Shown: one piece after another, positions 41,600 through 50,191 of the stretch
How positions within the stretch are numbered: the first letter of the stretch is position 1
Layout: each line of letters opens with the position of its first letter
Assembly: GCF_000308875.1 (NCBI RefSeq)
Contig: NZ_BAGL01000002.1
Span: 62,001-126,000 of the forward strand
DNA from: Nocardia transvalensis NBRC 15921
GTDB taxonomy: Bacteria; Actinomycetota; Actinomycetes; Mycobacteriales; Mycobacteriaceae
DNA: 64,000 nt
Direction of reading: 5' to 3'
Notes under the pieces: model-generated
Seen by the model: only the letters and a program-made list of their open reading frames with translations
Told to the model about the DNA's origin: nothing
The model's database searches: none
Position numbers and translations under genes: made by a program

Positions 41600-41785
41600 T
41601 CACTCCGCGCCGGTGACCGCGACACAGCATTCGACGAAACCGCGCACCCGCGGGCCCGACTCCGCGGCCGCAGACCACGCCACGCCGACGACCACGGGCC
41701 CGATACCCGTCACCGGCCGGTACTCCACGCCCGGCCGCGGGTACTAGCGCGCCGAGGAGGCCGGGGTGAAACTGATCCCGAAACC
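41600..41785 (-). pseudogene. LysR-type regulator C-terminal remnant
   Basis: Translation of the minus strand gives GFGISFTPASSAR, a stop codon, then a stretch from VEYRPV to the SGPRVRGFVE segment and a natural-looking stop, matching the end of a LysR substrate-binding domain. The rest of the gene is missing. It explains the otherwise empty space between the methyltransferase and SGNH hydrolase genes. Confidence 0.65.
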
Positions 41786-41804
41786 GTTGCCCCGCGGCGG
41801 GGCG

Positions 41805-42431
41805 TCACCGGACGACGGGCAGACCTGATCCGGGATCGGACAGCCACAGCAGCCAGTGCGGCACGATCAGCGCGGCGAACTCGTCGTATCCGACCGCGCT
41901 GGGATGGTAGCCGTCACCGGCGGTGACCTCGCGCATCCAGGTTCCGCTGTGCCGCAGCGTCTGATGCACGCGCACGTACGAAACGTCTTCGGCCTCGCAG
42001 ACTTCCGCGAACTCGGCGTCCAATTTCTCGGTGCGGCTGTTGTGTTCGTCGTCCTCGACCGGCGGCGGGGCGACCATCAGTGTGGCCCAGCCCAGTTCGC
42101 GCGCGCGGCGCAGCACGGCGGTCAGGTTCGCGACCGACTGCTCCGGGGCGACCCGCGTGCGGCCGTCCTCCAGCAGGGTGTCGTTGACGCCGAAGGAGAA
42201 GACGACGCGCCCGTCGACCTCCGGCGGCAGTCTTCGCGCGCACTCCTCTTCCCAGCGGCCGGCGATCTCCGTCGAGTCCTGCCGCCGCACGCCTAGGTTG
42301 TAGTAGGTGAGCGGCTGACCGGCCCCGACGGCCCGCGCCGCGAGACGCCCGGCCCAGCCCAGGCACTGGCGATCCCCCAGCCCAGCCACCAGTGAGTCCC
42401 CCACGAAGCAGATACGGACGTCACGAACCAC
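41805..42431 (-). CDS. SGNH/GDSL-type hydrolase
   Basis: The 208-aa enzyme shows the four SGNH blocks: FVGDSLVAG (Ser), YYNLGV (Gly), FSFGVNDT (Asn) and GDGYHPSAVGY (Asp-His). It is an esterase or lipase of unknown substrate, without a signal peptide, hence probably cytoplasmic. The ATG at 42431 lies about 107 bp from the divergent oxygenase gene, so both promoters share the gap. Confidence 0.9.
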   Translation of the reverse strand: MVRDVRICFVGDSLVAGLGDRQCLGWAGRLAARAVGAGQPLTYYNLGVRRQDSTEIAGRWEEECARRLPPEVDGRVVFSFGVNDTLLEDGRTRVAPEQSVANLTAVLRRARELGWATLMVAPPPVEDDEHNSRTEKLDAEFAEVCEAEDVSYVRVHQTLRHSGTWMREVTAGDGYHPSAVGYDEFAALIVPHWLLWLSDPGSGLPVVR

Positions 42432-42537
42432 CGTGTGATCGTTGCACGCTCAACGCTCGTTGTCGGGACAAAGGCCGGAATCCACGCACACGGCGCACCC
42501 AATAAGATCGCGGTGGTTTGTCCGGGAGGGAGTACGC

Positions 42538-43308
42538 ATGGCTACGGAGGCGCCGCTGCCGCGGTGGTTCATCGATCTGCTGGCACATCGGCGCTGGATC
42601 AGGAGGGCCCGGCCGTTTCCGCACGTGTACGTGCGGGACGTGTTCGTGGACGGGTTCTACCGGCGGCTGGCGGAGGAATTCGAGCGGGTTCACCGGGGGC
42701 AGAACCTGTTCGCGCCGGTCGCCGACGGGTACAGCGCGACGGGGGTGCGGCTGACCGAGGTGCGCGACGGGCCGCTGGAGGTCTTCCTGTCGCGCGCCTG
42801 GCACGACCTGATCGAGCGGGTCGCGGGGGTGCGGGCGAGCGGCGACGTGGAGGGATCGCTGCATCATCACGAGGCCGGCAGCCCGCGCGGCCGGCCGCAC
42901 CACGATCTCGCGCCCGCGTGGTTCCCGGGTAGCCCGCCGGAACCGGGCGCGATCGGGTTGCCCGACAGCGCGATCGATCTGCGGACCGGCGCGCGGCCCG
43001 CGGGGACGGCGGCGCGCCCGATGGTGCGGGCGGTCGCGGTGCTGTTCTATCTGAACAATCCGGAGTGGCGGCCGGGCGACGGCGGGGAGACCGGGCTGTT
43101 CTCCGATCTCGGCGACGGGGCACCGGCGCCGGCGCTCTCCGTTCCGCCGCTGAACAATTCGATGGTCGTGTTCGAGTGCACGCCGCGGTCCTGGCACACC
43201 TTCCTGGGCGCCAACTCCGCCGCCCGCAACAGCGTGGTGATGTGGCTGCACCGGCCCGAGGAGGAGGCGGTCCGCCGCTGGGGAGGAGATCACATTGCCG
43301 TCTGGTGA
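42538..43308 (+). CDS. 2-oxoglutarate/Fe(II)-type oxygenase-like protein
   Basis: The 256-aa protein has the fold signature of 2OG-Fe(II) oxygenases: RPHHDL (metal His/Asp), AVAVLFYLN, GDGGETGLF, and NSMVVFECTPRSWHTF with the distal His, followed by RNSVVMWLHR. It probably hydroxylates a small molecule or protein. ATG 42538 follows GGGAGGG. It is followed by an SDR gene, suggesting an oxidation pathway. Confidence 0.82.
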   Translation: MATEAPLPRWFIDLLAHRRWIRRARPFPHVYVRDVFVDGFYRRLAEEFERVHRGQNLFAPVADGYSATGVRLTEVRDGPLEVFLSRAWHDLIERVAGVRASGDVEGSLHHHEAGSPRGRPHHDLAPAWFPGSPPEPGAIGLPDSAIDLRTGARPAGTAARPMVRAVAVLFYLNNPEWRPGDGGETGLFSDLGDGAPAPALSVPPLNNSMVVFECTPRSWHTFLGANSAARNSVVMWLHRPEEEAVRRWGGDHIAVW

Positions 43309-43358
43309 CAACGGGACCGTGTCCCGCGCTGACAACGGCCGCCGGGAAGGAGACCACC

Positions 43359-44156
43359 GTGCCCCGCGCTGACACCGGCCGTCGCGTGTGCCTGCTGACC
43401 GGGGCGGGCGGGGTGCTGGGGGACGCTTTCTGCCGCGCGTTCTATCAGCACTACGACATCGTCGCGGTGTGCCGCACCCGCACGCCGGCCGCGCCCTCGC
43501 AGGACGAGTGGTTCATCGATCCGCTGAATCCGTCGGAACCGTTGCCGGAGAACGACTCCCGCGTCTTCGTGGTGCGCGCCGACCTGACCCGCGAGGGTGA
43601 GGCGGAGCGCGTGGTGGATCTGGCGCTGGCCCGGTTCGGCGCGGTGGATCTGCTGGTCAACAATGCCGCGCACACCGCGATGCAGCCGCGCGGAATCGTC
43701 GACGGCGATACCGCGCTGAACGCCTTCGATCCGCACTTCACACTGAATGTCGGTGTGCCGCTGCGGCTCTCGACCCGGCTGGCGCAGCGCTGCTGGCTGC
43801 ACGACGATGCGGGCAATCGCGCGCGCAACCGCAATATCGTGAATGTGTCGAGCATCTCGGGATCCGAGGTGTATCCGGGCGGGCAGGCCGTGTATTCCGC
43901 GTCGAAGGCGGCCCTGAACCAGCTGACCCGGCATCTCGCCGTCGAATTCGCGGAATTCGGGGTGCGGGCGAACGCCATCGCCCCGAACTCCTTCCCCGCG
44001 CTGGTGCCGACCGAGCAGGTGGTGTCGGCCGTCGCCGAACTCGACGCGGGGACGATGACCGGCGGCGTGTACGGCGTGGACGCCCCCGCCGCGACCACCG
44101 CGCCGGCCGAGTCCGGCGGGCGGCACGCCCGGCCCGTCGCCGAGCGTCCCGGGTGA
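43359..44156 (+). CDS. Short-chain dehydrogenase/reductase
   Basis: The 265-aa enzyme has the Rossmann motif GAGGVLGDAF, the NNAAHT strand and the active-site set VSSISGS with YSASK. GTG 43359 is chosen because AAGGAG lies just upstream. A 40-bp-offset near-duplicate of the start region precedes it (GTG 43319), out of frame. The product probably acts with the upstream oxygenase. The C-terminal Ala/Pro-rich tail is unusual. Confidence 0.85.
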   Translation: MPRADTGRRVCLLTGAGGVLGDAFCRAFYQHYDIVAVCRTRTPAAPSQDEWFIDPLNPSEPLPENDSRVFVVRADLTREGEAERVVDLALARFGAVDLLVNNAAHTAMQPRGIVDGDTALNAFDPHFTLNVGVPLRLSTRLAQRCWLHDDAGNRARNRNIVNVSSISGSEVYPGGQAVYSASKAALNQLTRHLAVEFAEFGVRANAIAPNSFPALVPTEQVVSAVAELDAGTMTGGVYGVDAPAATTAPAESGGRHARPVAERPG

Positions 44157-44374
44157 GGCCGGGCGGCATCGGCCCTCGGCGCTCCCGCGATCGGATGCGC
44201 CGCGACCAGGCACGCACCACGGAGCACCGCGCCGGGCCCACCCGGCCCCCGGCCTCCCGGGCGCGCCCCCGACGGCGTGTTGCCGCCGGGCGTCTCGCGG
44301 CGCTCCTGCATACTCACACCCGAGCCGACCCCGGGACCGATGCCGTTCCCTCGATCCGAAAGATCCGATACGAC

Positions 44375-46747
44375 ATGCGAGTCGACGGACGGGAGATCCC
44401 CGTCTCCGGCAGCCTGCTGCAACCGCGGATCCGGCGCACCAGCGACATCATTCGCGCGGTGCTGTCGGTTCTGCTGGTCGCGCTCGTCGTCGCCGGCTCG
44501 CTGATCACCCGGCCGCGCTGGGAGGCGCTGGAGCGGTCGGTCTCCGACATCGTCGGCATCCTGACGCCCGAGCAGTCCAATATCGTCTACCTGCTCTACA
44601 GCATCGCGATCGTCGCGCTGCCGTTCGCGATCCTGGTGCGGCTGATCTTCCGCTGGCAGTGGACGCTGCTGTTCGGCTATCTGGCGGCCGGCCTGATCGC
44701 GGTGGTGTTGCTGTCGATCACCGGCACGGGGCTCTCGGCGCCGCAGTGGCATCTGGCCGAGCCCAAGCAGCTCGACACGTTCCTGTCGCAGTTCCTCGAC
44801 GACCCGCGCTGGATCGCGATGCTCACCGCCATGCTGACGGTGGCCAGCCCGTGGCTGCCGCCGTCGTGGCGGCGCTGGTGGTGGGCGCTGCTGCTGGGCT
44901 TCGTGCCGCTGCACCTGTTCGTCAGCCTCGTGGTGCCGTCGCGGGCGATGTTCGGGCTCGCGCTCGGCTGGTGCGTGGGCGCGGTGATCGTGCTGCTCGT
45001 CGGCACGCCCGCGCTGGAGGTTCCGCTGGATGCCGCGGTGCGGGTGCTGGCCAGGCGCGGATATACCGTCACCGGATTCACGGTGCTCAAACCCGCCGGG
45101 CCGGGCCCGCTGCAACTGTCGGCCGAGACCGGGCCGCAGCACCGGCTGCTGGTGGAGTTGTACGGCCAGAATCAGCGCAGCTGGGGCATGCTGCGGCAGT
45201 TGCGCCGCTGGCTGACCTTCCGGCCCAGCGAGCGGACGCCGGCCTTCGCGTCGCTGCGGCGCGCGGTCGAACATCGCGCGCTGATGGGTATCGCCCTCGG
45301 CGATCTGGGCCTGGCCAGCAACAAGCCGCTCACCGTCGCCGCACTCGAGCGCGGCTGGACGCTGTACGCGCATACGGCCCCGCGCGGGCGGGCGCTGGCA
45401 TCGTCGGACAGCGAGGTCGTTCTCGCCACTGTCTGGCACGCGCTGCAGAACATGCACCGCGCCCAGATCACGCACGGCGATCTGCGCGCCGAGGAGATCC
45501 GGGTGGTCGAGGGCCGGGTGCTGTTCGGCGGGTTCATGGCCGCCGAATTCGGCGCGTACGGGCCGCGGTTCTCCTCCGATGTGGCGCAGCTGCTGCTGTC
45601 GACGGGCGCGCTGTTCGGGGCGGACGCGGCCGTGCGCACCGCGATCCAGGTGTTCGGCGAGCAGGATGTGCTCGACGCGTCACGGCGGCTGACGAAATCG
45701 GCCCTGCCCGCGCACGTCCGCAACTCGGTGCGCGATGCCGGCGACCTCATGAAGGAGGTGCGAGCGGAGGTGCAGCAGCAGACGGGCGAGGATCGCATCG
45801 AGGCCGCTCGCATCACCCGGTTCTCGCGCAGCCAGATCATCCAGCTGGTGCTGCTGATCGGCCTGGTCTACGTGGCCTATCCCTACATCAGCCAGGTACC
45901 GACGTTCGTCACCGAACTGCGCACGGCCAACTGGTGGTGGGCGCTGCTCGGCCTGGTGATCTCGGCGGCGACCTATCTCGGCGCGGCCATGGCGCTGTGG
46001 GGCTGCACCTCCGAGTCGGTGAACTTCCCCAAACTGCTGCTGGCCCAGGTGGCCAACACCTTCGCGGCGACCACCACGCCGGCGGGCGTCGGCGGGCTCG
46101 CGCTCAACGTGCGATTCCTGCAGAAGAACGGCCTGGGCGCGGTGAAGGCCACGGCGGCCGTGGCATTGCAGCAGTCGGTCCAGGTGATCACCCACGTCGC
46201 GCTGCTGATCAGTTTCAGCGTGGCAGCCGGGGTCTCGACGAACCTGGCACATTTCGTGCCGAGCGCCACCGTGCTCTATCTGGTCGCGGGCGCACTGCTC
46301 GGGCTGCTCGGCGTGGCGACGTTCGTGCCGACGGTGCGGCGCTGGCTGCGGACCGAGGTGCGGCCGCAGCTGACCGAGGTGACGCGCGAACTGCGCCTGC
46401 TCTCCCGCAGCCCGACCCGGCTGGCCATGATCGTCGGCGGGTGCGCGGCGATCACGCTCGGCGCCGCGGGCACGCTGTGGGCGGCTATCGAGGCCTTCGG
46501 CGGCAGCACCACATTCATCACGGTCACGCTGGTCACCACGATCGGCGGCACGCTGGCATCGGCGGCGCCGACCCCCGGCGGCGTAGGCGCGGTCGAGGCG
46601 GCCCTCATCGGTGGACTGGGCGCGCTGGGCGTCCTCCCGCCCGTCGCCGTCCCCGCCGTCCTGCTCTACCGGGTGCTCACCTGCTGGCTCCCCGTCCTCT
46701 GCGGCTGGCCCATCATGCGCTGGCTCACCTCGAACGACATGATCTGA
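44375..46747 (+). CDS. Large membrane protein with LPG-synthase-type transmembrane domain
   Basis: This protein of about 790 aa has an N-terminal set of transmembrane helices, a soluble kinase-like middle (ALQNMHRAQITHGDLRAEEI, about residues 350-380) and a C-terminal eight-helix UPF0104/lysylphosphatidylglycerol-synthase-type domain (TTTPAGVGGLALNVRFLQ, SAAPTPGGVGAVEAALIGGL). HGDL resembles the catalytic loop of small kinases, but no full kinase motif set is clear. The role may be lipid modification or flipping. The frame is open from 44153; ATG 44375 is a cautious start. Confidence 0.75.
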   Translation: MRVDGREIPVSGSLLQPRIRRTSDIIRAVLSVLLVALVVAGSLITRPRWEALERSVSDIVGILTPEQSNIVYLLYSIAIVALPFAILVRLIFRWQWTLLFGYLAAGLIAVVLLSITGTGLSAPQWHLAEPKQLDTFLSQFLDDPRWIAMLTAMLTVASPWLPPSWRRWWWALLLGFVPLHLFVSLVVPSRAMFGLALGWCVGAVIVLLVGTPALEVPLDAAVRVLARRGYTVTGFTVLKPAGPGPLQLSAETGPQHRLLVELYGQNQRSWGMLRQLRRWLTFRPSERTPAFASLRRAVEHRALMGIALGDLGLASNKPLTVAALERGWTLYAHTAPRGRALASSDSEVVLATVWHALQNMHRAQITHGDLRAEEIRVVEGRVLFGGFMAAEFGAYGPRFSSDVAQLLLSTGALFGADAAVRTAIQVFGEQDVLDASRRLTKSALPAHVRNSVRDAGDLMKEVRAEVQQQTGEDRIEAARITRFSRSQIIQLVLLIGLVYVAYPYISQVPTFVTELRTANWWWALLGLVISAATYLGAAMALWGCTSESVNFPKLLLAQVANTFAATTTPAGVGGLALNVRFLQKNGLGAVKATAAVALQQSVQVITHVALLISFSVAAGVSTNLAHFVPSATVLYLVAGALLGLLGVATFVPTVRRWLRTEVRPQLTEVTRELRLLSRSPTRLAMIVGGCAAITLGAAGTLWAAIEAFGGSTTFITVTLVTTIGGTLASAAPTPGGVGAVEAALIGGLGALGVLPPVAVPAVLLYRVLTCWLPVLCGWPIMRWLTSNDMI

Positions 46748-46775
46748 ATCGGCCGACCGCTCCCAGTCCCGCCAA

Positions 46776-47411
46776 CTACGACGTGATCCCCAATTCCGCC
46801 AATGCTTCTGTGGCGGAGAGGCATCCGGCTGTCGTGAGGTCGAGGTTGGCCAAGGACACCTCGTGTACCTCGGGTGACGCGGCGGCGGTGCAGTCGGCGA
46901 TCGGATGCACGGTGAGGCCGAGATCGGTGCCGTAGCGGCCGGTCTGCTCGACGGTGAGATTCGTCGCGACACCGGTGATCAGCAGGGTATCCACCCCACG
47001 AGCGGCAAGCCACTCCGGCAACGCATTCCCCGCCAGCCCCGACAGCCGCTGATTGTCGAAAACCGTCGCCCCCGCCGCCTGCTCCGCCATCGCCGAAATG
47101 ATCTGCGACCCCGGCGCATCCGGCCGAAACGCGGTCTGCGCCGCCGCCACCGACCGCATGAACCCCGTATTCCGCACCAGCCCGCCCTCACCCACCGGAA
47201 TCGTGAACCGGGTGAAAACCACTGGCAGCCCAGCCTTCTGAACCTTCGAGTGGAACTCCACGGCCCGCCCGACCACCCCACTCGCCTTCACCGGCTCCGC
47301 CAGCATCGGCCCGAAGAACCCTTCGGGCTCTATGACATTCACCTGCCAGTGCAGCGCAAGAACAGCAGCATGGTTCCGATCGAGAGGCATGAACTCCAGT
47401 GTGCCGGACAA
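46776..47411 (-). CDS. Isochorismatase-fold protein lacking the catalytic triad
   Basis: The 211-aa protein has the isochorismatase/cysteine-hydrolase fold (LLITGVATNLTVEQTGRYG, then HPIADCTAA). The three catalytic positions are altered. The first-strand Asp is His21 (ALHWQVNV), the Lys region reads VFDNQRLSG, and the nucleophilic Cys is Thr153. It is therefore probably a non-catalytic or altered-function member. Upstream, toward 47614, lies a long inverted repeat. Confidence 0.82.
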   Translation of the reverse strand: MSGTLEFMPLDRNHAAVLALHWQVNVIEPEGFFGPMLAEPVKASGVVGRAVEFHSKVQKAGLPVVFTRFTIPVGEGGLVRNTGFMRSVAAAQTAFRPDAPGSQIISAMAEQAAGATVFDNQRLSGLAGNALPEWLAARGVDTLLITGVATNLTVEQTGRYGTDLGLTVHPIADCTAAASPEVHEVSLANLDLTTAGCLSATEALAELGITS

Positions 47412-47482
47412 TGCCTCGACCCGACCTCTCCCGCACTAGATTCCGGCCAAAAGCCCGCCGGAATCATGGCCGGCAGGCGACA

Positions 47483-47614
47483 CGCACCTACCGGTCGGCA
47501 GACCCTCACTTCCCGCACCCCTTTCCGCTTCCCGCACCCCTTCCAGCAGCATGCAAAGGGTGCGAGAGCGTGGAAAGAGTGCGGGAACGAGTTGTCTGAC
47601 GACCGGTAGGTGGG
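47483..47614. repeat. Long imperfect inverted repeat
   Basis: CCTACCGGTCGGCAGAC (47488-47504) and GTCTGACGACCGGTAGG (47594-47610) are complementary at 16 of 17 positions. The DNA inside continues the complementarity with C-rich (TTCCCGCACCCCTT) and G-rich (AAAGGGTGCGAG) arms, so almost all of the roughly 130 bp can fold on itself. It lies between the 3' end of the DUF397 gene and the promoter of the isochorismatase gene. A strong terminator or a miniature mobile element would explain it. Confidence 0.7.
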
Positions 47615-47634
47615 TGACGAGTCGAGCCCGGACC

Positions 47635-47844
47635 CTAGGTCGGGTCGCCGAACTCCCCGCCACGTACACGGGCGCTGAAGGCGTCCCACTCGCCCGGGGC
47701 GAAGACCAGCGCCTGGCCGGTCGGGTTCTTCGAGTCACGGATACCGACATGTCCGGCCGCAAGCCAGGCAACTTCGACGCACTCCGCGTTCCCACCGCTT
47801 CGCGACGATTTGAACCACTGCGCGCCGGATAGGTCGAAGATCAC
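47635..47844 (-). CDS. DUF397-family small protein
   Basis: The 69-aa protein has the DUF397 hallmarks WFKSSRSGGNAECVEVAW, IRDSKNPTGQALVF and WDAFSARVRGGEF. DUF397 proteins are almost always encoded after an XRE/DUF5753 gene in actinobacteria and form a regulator-antagonist pair. The gene follows that regulator by 5 bp. Confidence 0.92.
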   Translation of the reverse strand: MIFDLSGAQWFKSSRSGGNAECVEVAWLAAGHVGIRDSKNPTGQALVFAPGEWDAFSARVRGGEFGDPT

Positions 47845-47849
47845 TGTTC

Positions 47850-48734
47850 TTATCTCCTTGCTGCTACCTGCCTCAGCAGATCTCTCGACTGCCGTTCCTC
47901 CAGCGAGGCGTCTCGGTAGGCTTCGTGAACCTCACGATACCTACGGACATCCTCGCTTTCCTCGAAGAACATTGTCCCAACCGTTGTCTCGGTGTACACG
48001 ACCGAAGGCTCCGCACCTGCACGAGCGTCAGGCGGGAAGTCGATGAGGATGTACGGCGCAACCGGTTCACCTATCGGGTATCCCGCGCTGTTGGGGACGA
48101 TCCGCACTGTCACGTTGTCTCGAGTGCCCATGTCGGCAATGTGCCGAAGTTGCGCCGACATCGTTCTCTCCGGCCCGACGGCTATGCGCAGCACGGCTTC
48201 GTGAATCAGAAACTCGGCGTGCACCGGCTTATGACGGCGCGTGAGGATCGCCGACCGCTGCATTCGCAGCCCGATGCGCCGTTCGATCGCATCAGCGGGC
48301 TCAGGCGGAAGTTCCGTGACCGCCAGGGCTTTCGCGTAATCGGCGGTCTGAAGCAAGCCGGGCACGATGAGCGGCTGGAACAAGTGAAGCTTGCCCGCGG
48401 ACGCCTCGAGCCCGACGTAGGTGTCGAAGCCTGCCCGCATGAGGTTCCGATCCGCGTGGAACCAGGACTTCGTATTAGCCTCGCGTGCCAGGGATTTCAG
48501 AAACTCTATGCGCTCATCCGAGAGCCCGTAGTACCGGCAGATGTAGTCGACCTCGTGAACTTTGACCTTCTCGTTCTGACCGAGTTCGAGCCGCCCGAGG
48601 GTCGAGCGGCTGATCTCCATACCCTCCGCGGCCTGTTCCAGGGTCTGGCCCAGCGCCTGGCGAGCATCGCGCAGCGCACGGCCCAACTGGCGGCGCGGTA
48701 GCGTCGTACGGCTGACATCTGATCTGCTCGGCAT
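47850..48734 (-). CDS. XRE regulator with DUF5753 domain
   Basis: This 294-aa protein has an N-terminal HTH (LGQTLEQAAEGMEISRSTLG, then RLELGQ) and a DUF5753 C-terminal region with LIVPGLLQTADYAKAL and MQRSAILTRR. Together with DUF397 it forms a typical actinobacterial developmental or stress regulatory pair, as in Streptomyces. It is the first gene of the pair. The upstream gap to 48897 holds two divergent promoters. Confidence 0.92.
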   Translation of the reverse strand: MPSRSDVSRTTLPRRQLGRALRDARQALGQTLEQAAEGMEISRSTLGRLELGQNEKVKVHEVDYICRYYGLSDERIEFLKSLAREANTKSWFHADRNLMRAGFDTYVGLEASAGKLHLFQPLIVPGLLQTADYAKALAVTELPPEPADAIERRIGLRMQRSAILTRRHKPVHAEFLIHEAVLRIAVGPERTMSAQLRHIADMGTRDNVTVRIVPNSAGYPIGEPVAPYILIDFPPDARAGAEPSVVYTETTVGTMFFEESEDVRRYREVHEAYRDASLEERQSRDLLRQVAARR

Positions 48735-48896
48735 TGATCAACACCCTCCCCCGCATCCCGATGCTCCTACCTGCAATTTCCCATCTCGAGCAGAAGAGTA
48801 TTCCCATCCCAGGAAGTACGCACGGAGTTTGCGCAGATTATTTCACGCAACCCATTTTGGGTTTCCCATCGAAACCTCGGGCCGCAACATAGCCCC

Positions 48897-49205
48897 ATGA
48901 CCCAGGAGAATGGAAGCCTCACGGGGTGGGGGTGCGGCGGCTACATGAGACGTGAGCACATCACCGAATCCGACGGACTTCGCGCAGCATGGGCATTCGA
49001 CAGGCGGGGAATCGAAATCCTGAACGTGCACAACGCATCTCGCACGGTCGACATCACGTTCGCGCCAGGCACCGACCTCGCCGAGGCACGAGAAGGACAC
49101 CCGGGCTGGGCAAGACTGTGGGACCGCATACGCTATGAGTTCTGGGATGAACACTCCCTCACGGGACGTCGCGACCCAGCCGGATACGTGACGAGGCGAC
49201 AATGA
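48897..49205 (+). CDS. Hypothetical protein next to the XRE/DUF397 pair
   Basis: This 102-aa protein contains Cys and Trp-rich stretches (LTGWGCGGYMRREHI near the start, GHPGWARLWDRIRYEFWDEH) and no recognised domain. It is divergent from the XRE gene and overlaps the next gene by 4 bp (ATGA). The neighbourhood suggests control by the XRE/DUF397 system. Confidence 0.6.
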   Translation: MTQENGSLTGWGCGGYMRREHITESDGLRAAWAFDRRGIEILNVHNASRTVDITFAPGTDLAEAREGHPGWARLWDRIRYEFWDEHSLTGRRDPAGYVTRRQ

Positions 49206-49507
49206 GCCACCGAGACATCACCGACCTGTATACGAACTGGGCGATCGTCACCACTGGACCATCCTGCAACCGCGGCGACCACCCACCGGGCGCGTGCCCG
49301 GTCGCCGTCTGGGGCCCCTACACCCGCTACGACGCCGAACAGACCCGAGACACCATCCCGGCCGGCCTGAACCCGCACATCGTGCCGTTCTTCCCGCGCG
49401 GCGGTCAGTACGACATCGCGGCCCACCAACGCACCGGGCTACACGCGGTGGCCTCGAATCGAAATCTACGACATACTGACCCTGGACAGACCTTCTGGCA
49501 GTCCTGA
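49202..49507 (+). CDS. Hypothetical protein, translationally coupled partner
   Basis: The 101-aa product has a patterned Trp/Tyr/Pro-rich sequence (WAIVTTGPSCNRGDHPPGAC, then WGPYTRYDAEQTR) and no known domain. ATG 49202 overlaps the previous stop. No membrane segment is seen. Together with its partner it forms a small operon of unknown role. Confidence 0.55.
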   Translation: MSHRDITDLYTNWAIVTTGPSCNRGDHPPGACPVAVWGPYTRYDAEQTRDTIPAGLNPHIVPFFPRGGQYDIAAHQRTGLHAVASNRNLRHTDPGQTFWQS

Positions 49508-49690
49508 GCAGCGGTGTCGATAACTCATCGCTCGCGCTCGGTCCGCAATCCGCGGCGAGCGTATCTCTTTTCCCGGTCGTTACCTGACGCCGGACGTTTC
49601 GTCTCTCCCGAGATCGGTTGCCGCGCTGACGTCTGGGGCTTTCGACCTGGCCGGTAGAGACCTCACCGCACCAGAATGGAGTGAAATCCT

Positions 49691-50176
49691 ATGACTACCA
49701 ACAGAATTACCGACGGTGCCGAGCGGGTGCTGCTCGAGAATATGCTCGACCGGAATCGCGAAGCGCTCATCGAGACCGCGCGCGGGCTGTCCGAGGCGGA
49801 TGCGCGGCGGCGGCTCGTTCCGTCGTTGACTACGCCGGTCGCATTGCTAAAACATGCCGCCGGGGCGGAAAGGATTTGGTTTCAGCGGTTTTGGGCGGGG
49901 CTCGGTGAAGACGAGTGCGATGGGTACTCACGCCGGGACGAGGGGACGTTCGCGGTTGCCGACGACGAGTCGCTGGCCGACGTCATCGCCGAGTTCGAGC
50001 GTGCCAGCGCGCGATCGCGGGAGATCGCGTCCCGCTTCGCACTCGACGACACCCTGGACATCCCGCGCGAGGGCAGGGTCAGCATGCGCTGGACCCTGCT
50101 CGCGATGATCGAGGAGTTCGCCAGGCACGCCGGTCACGGCGACATCCTCCGCGAGCAGATCCTCGCGGCGTCATAA
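49691..50176 (+). CDS. DinB/DUF664-type protein
   Basis: The 161-aa four-helix-bundle protein fits DUF664/DinB-like mycothiol-dependent enzymes: VALLKHAAGAERIWFQRFW (metal His) and IEEFARHAGHGDILRE (two more His) are the expected ligands. These proteins often transfer or use mycothiol. ATG 49691 is preceded by GGAG at 49678-49681. It converges on the acyl-CoA synthetase gene with 15 bp between. Confidence 0.88.
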   Translation: MTTNRITDGAERVLLENMLDRNREALIETARGLSEADARRRLVPSLTTPVALLKHAAGAERIWFQRFWAGLGEDECDGYSRRDEGTFAVADDESLADVIAEFERASARSREIASRFALDDTLDIPREGRVSMRWTLLAMIEEFARHAGHGDILREQILAAS

Positions 50177-50191
50177 CTCGATCGGTGCGCC

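Noticed and set aside
43451..45475. 674-codon minus-strand frame over the SDR and membrane protein genes
   Set aside because: It is antisense to genes with clear families and shows only Arg/Gln/Pro-rich repeats.
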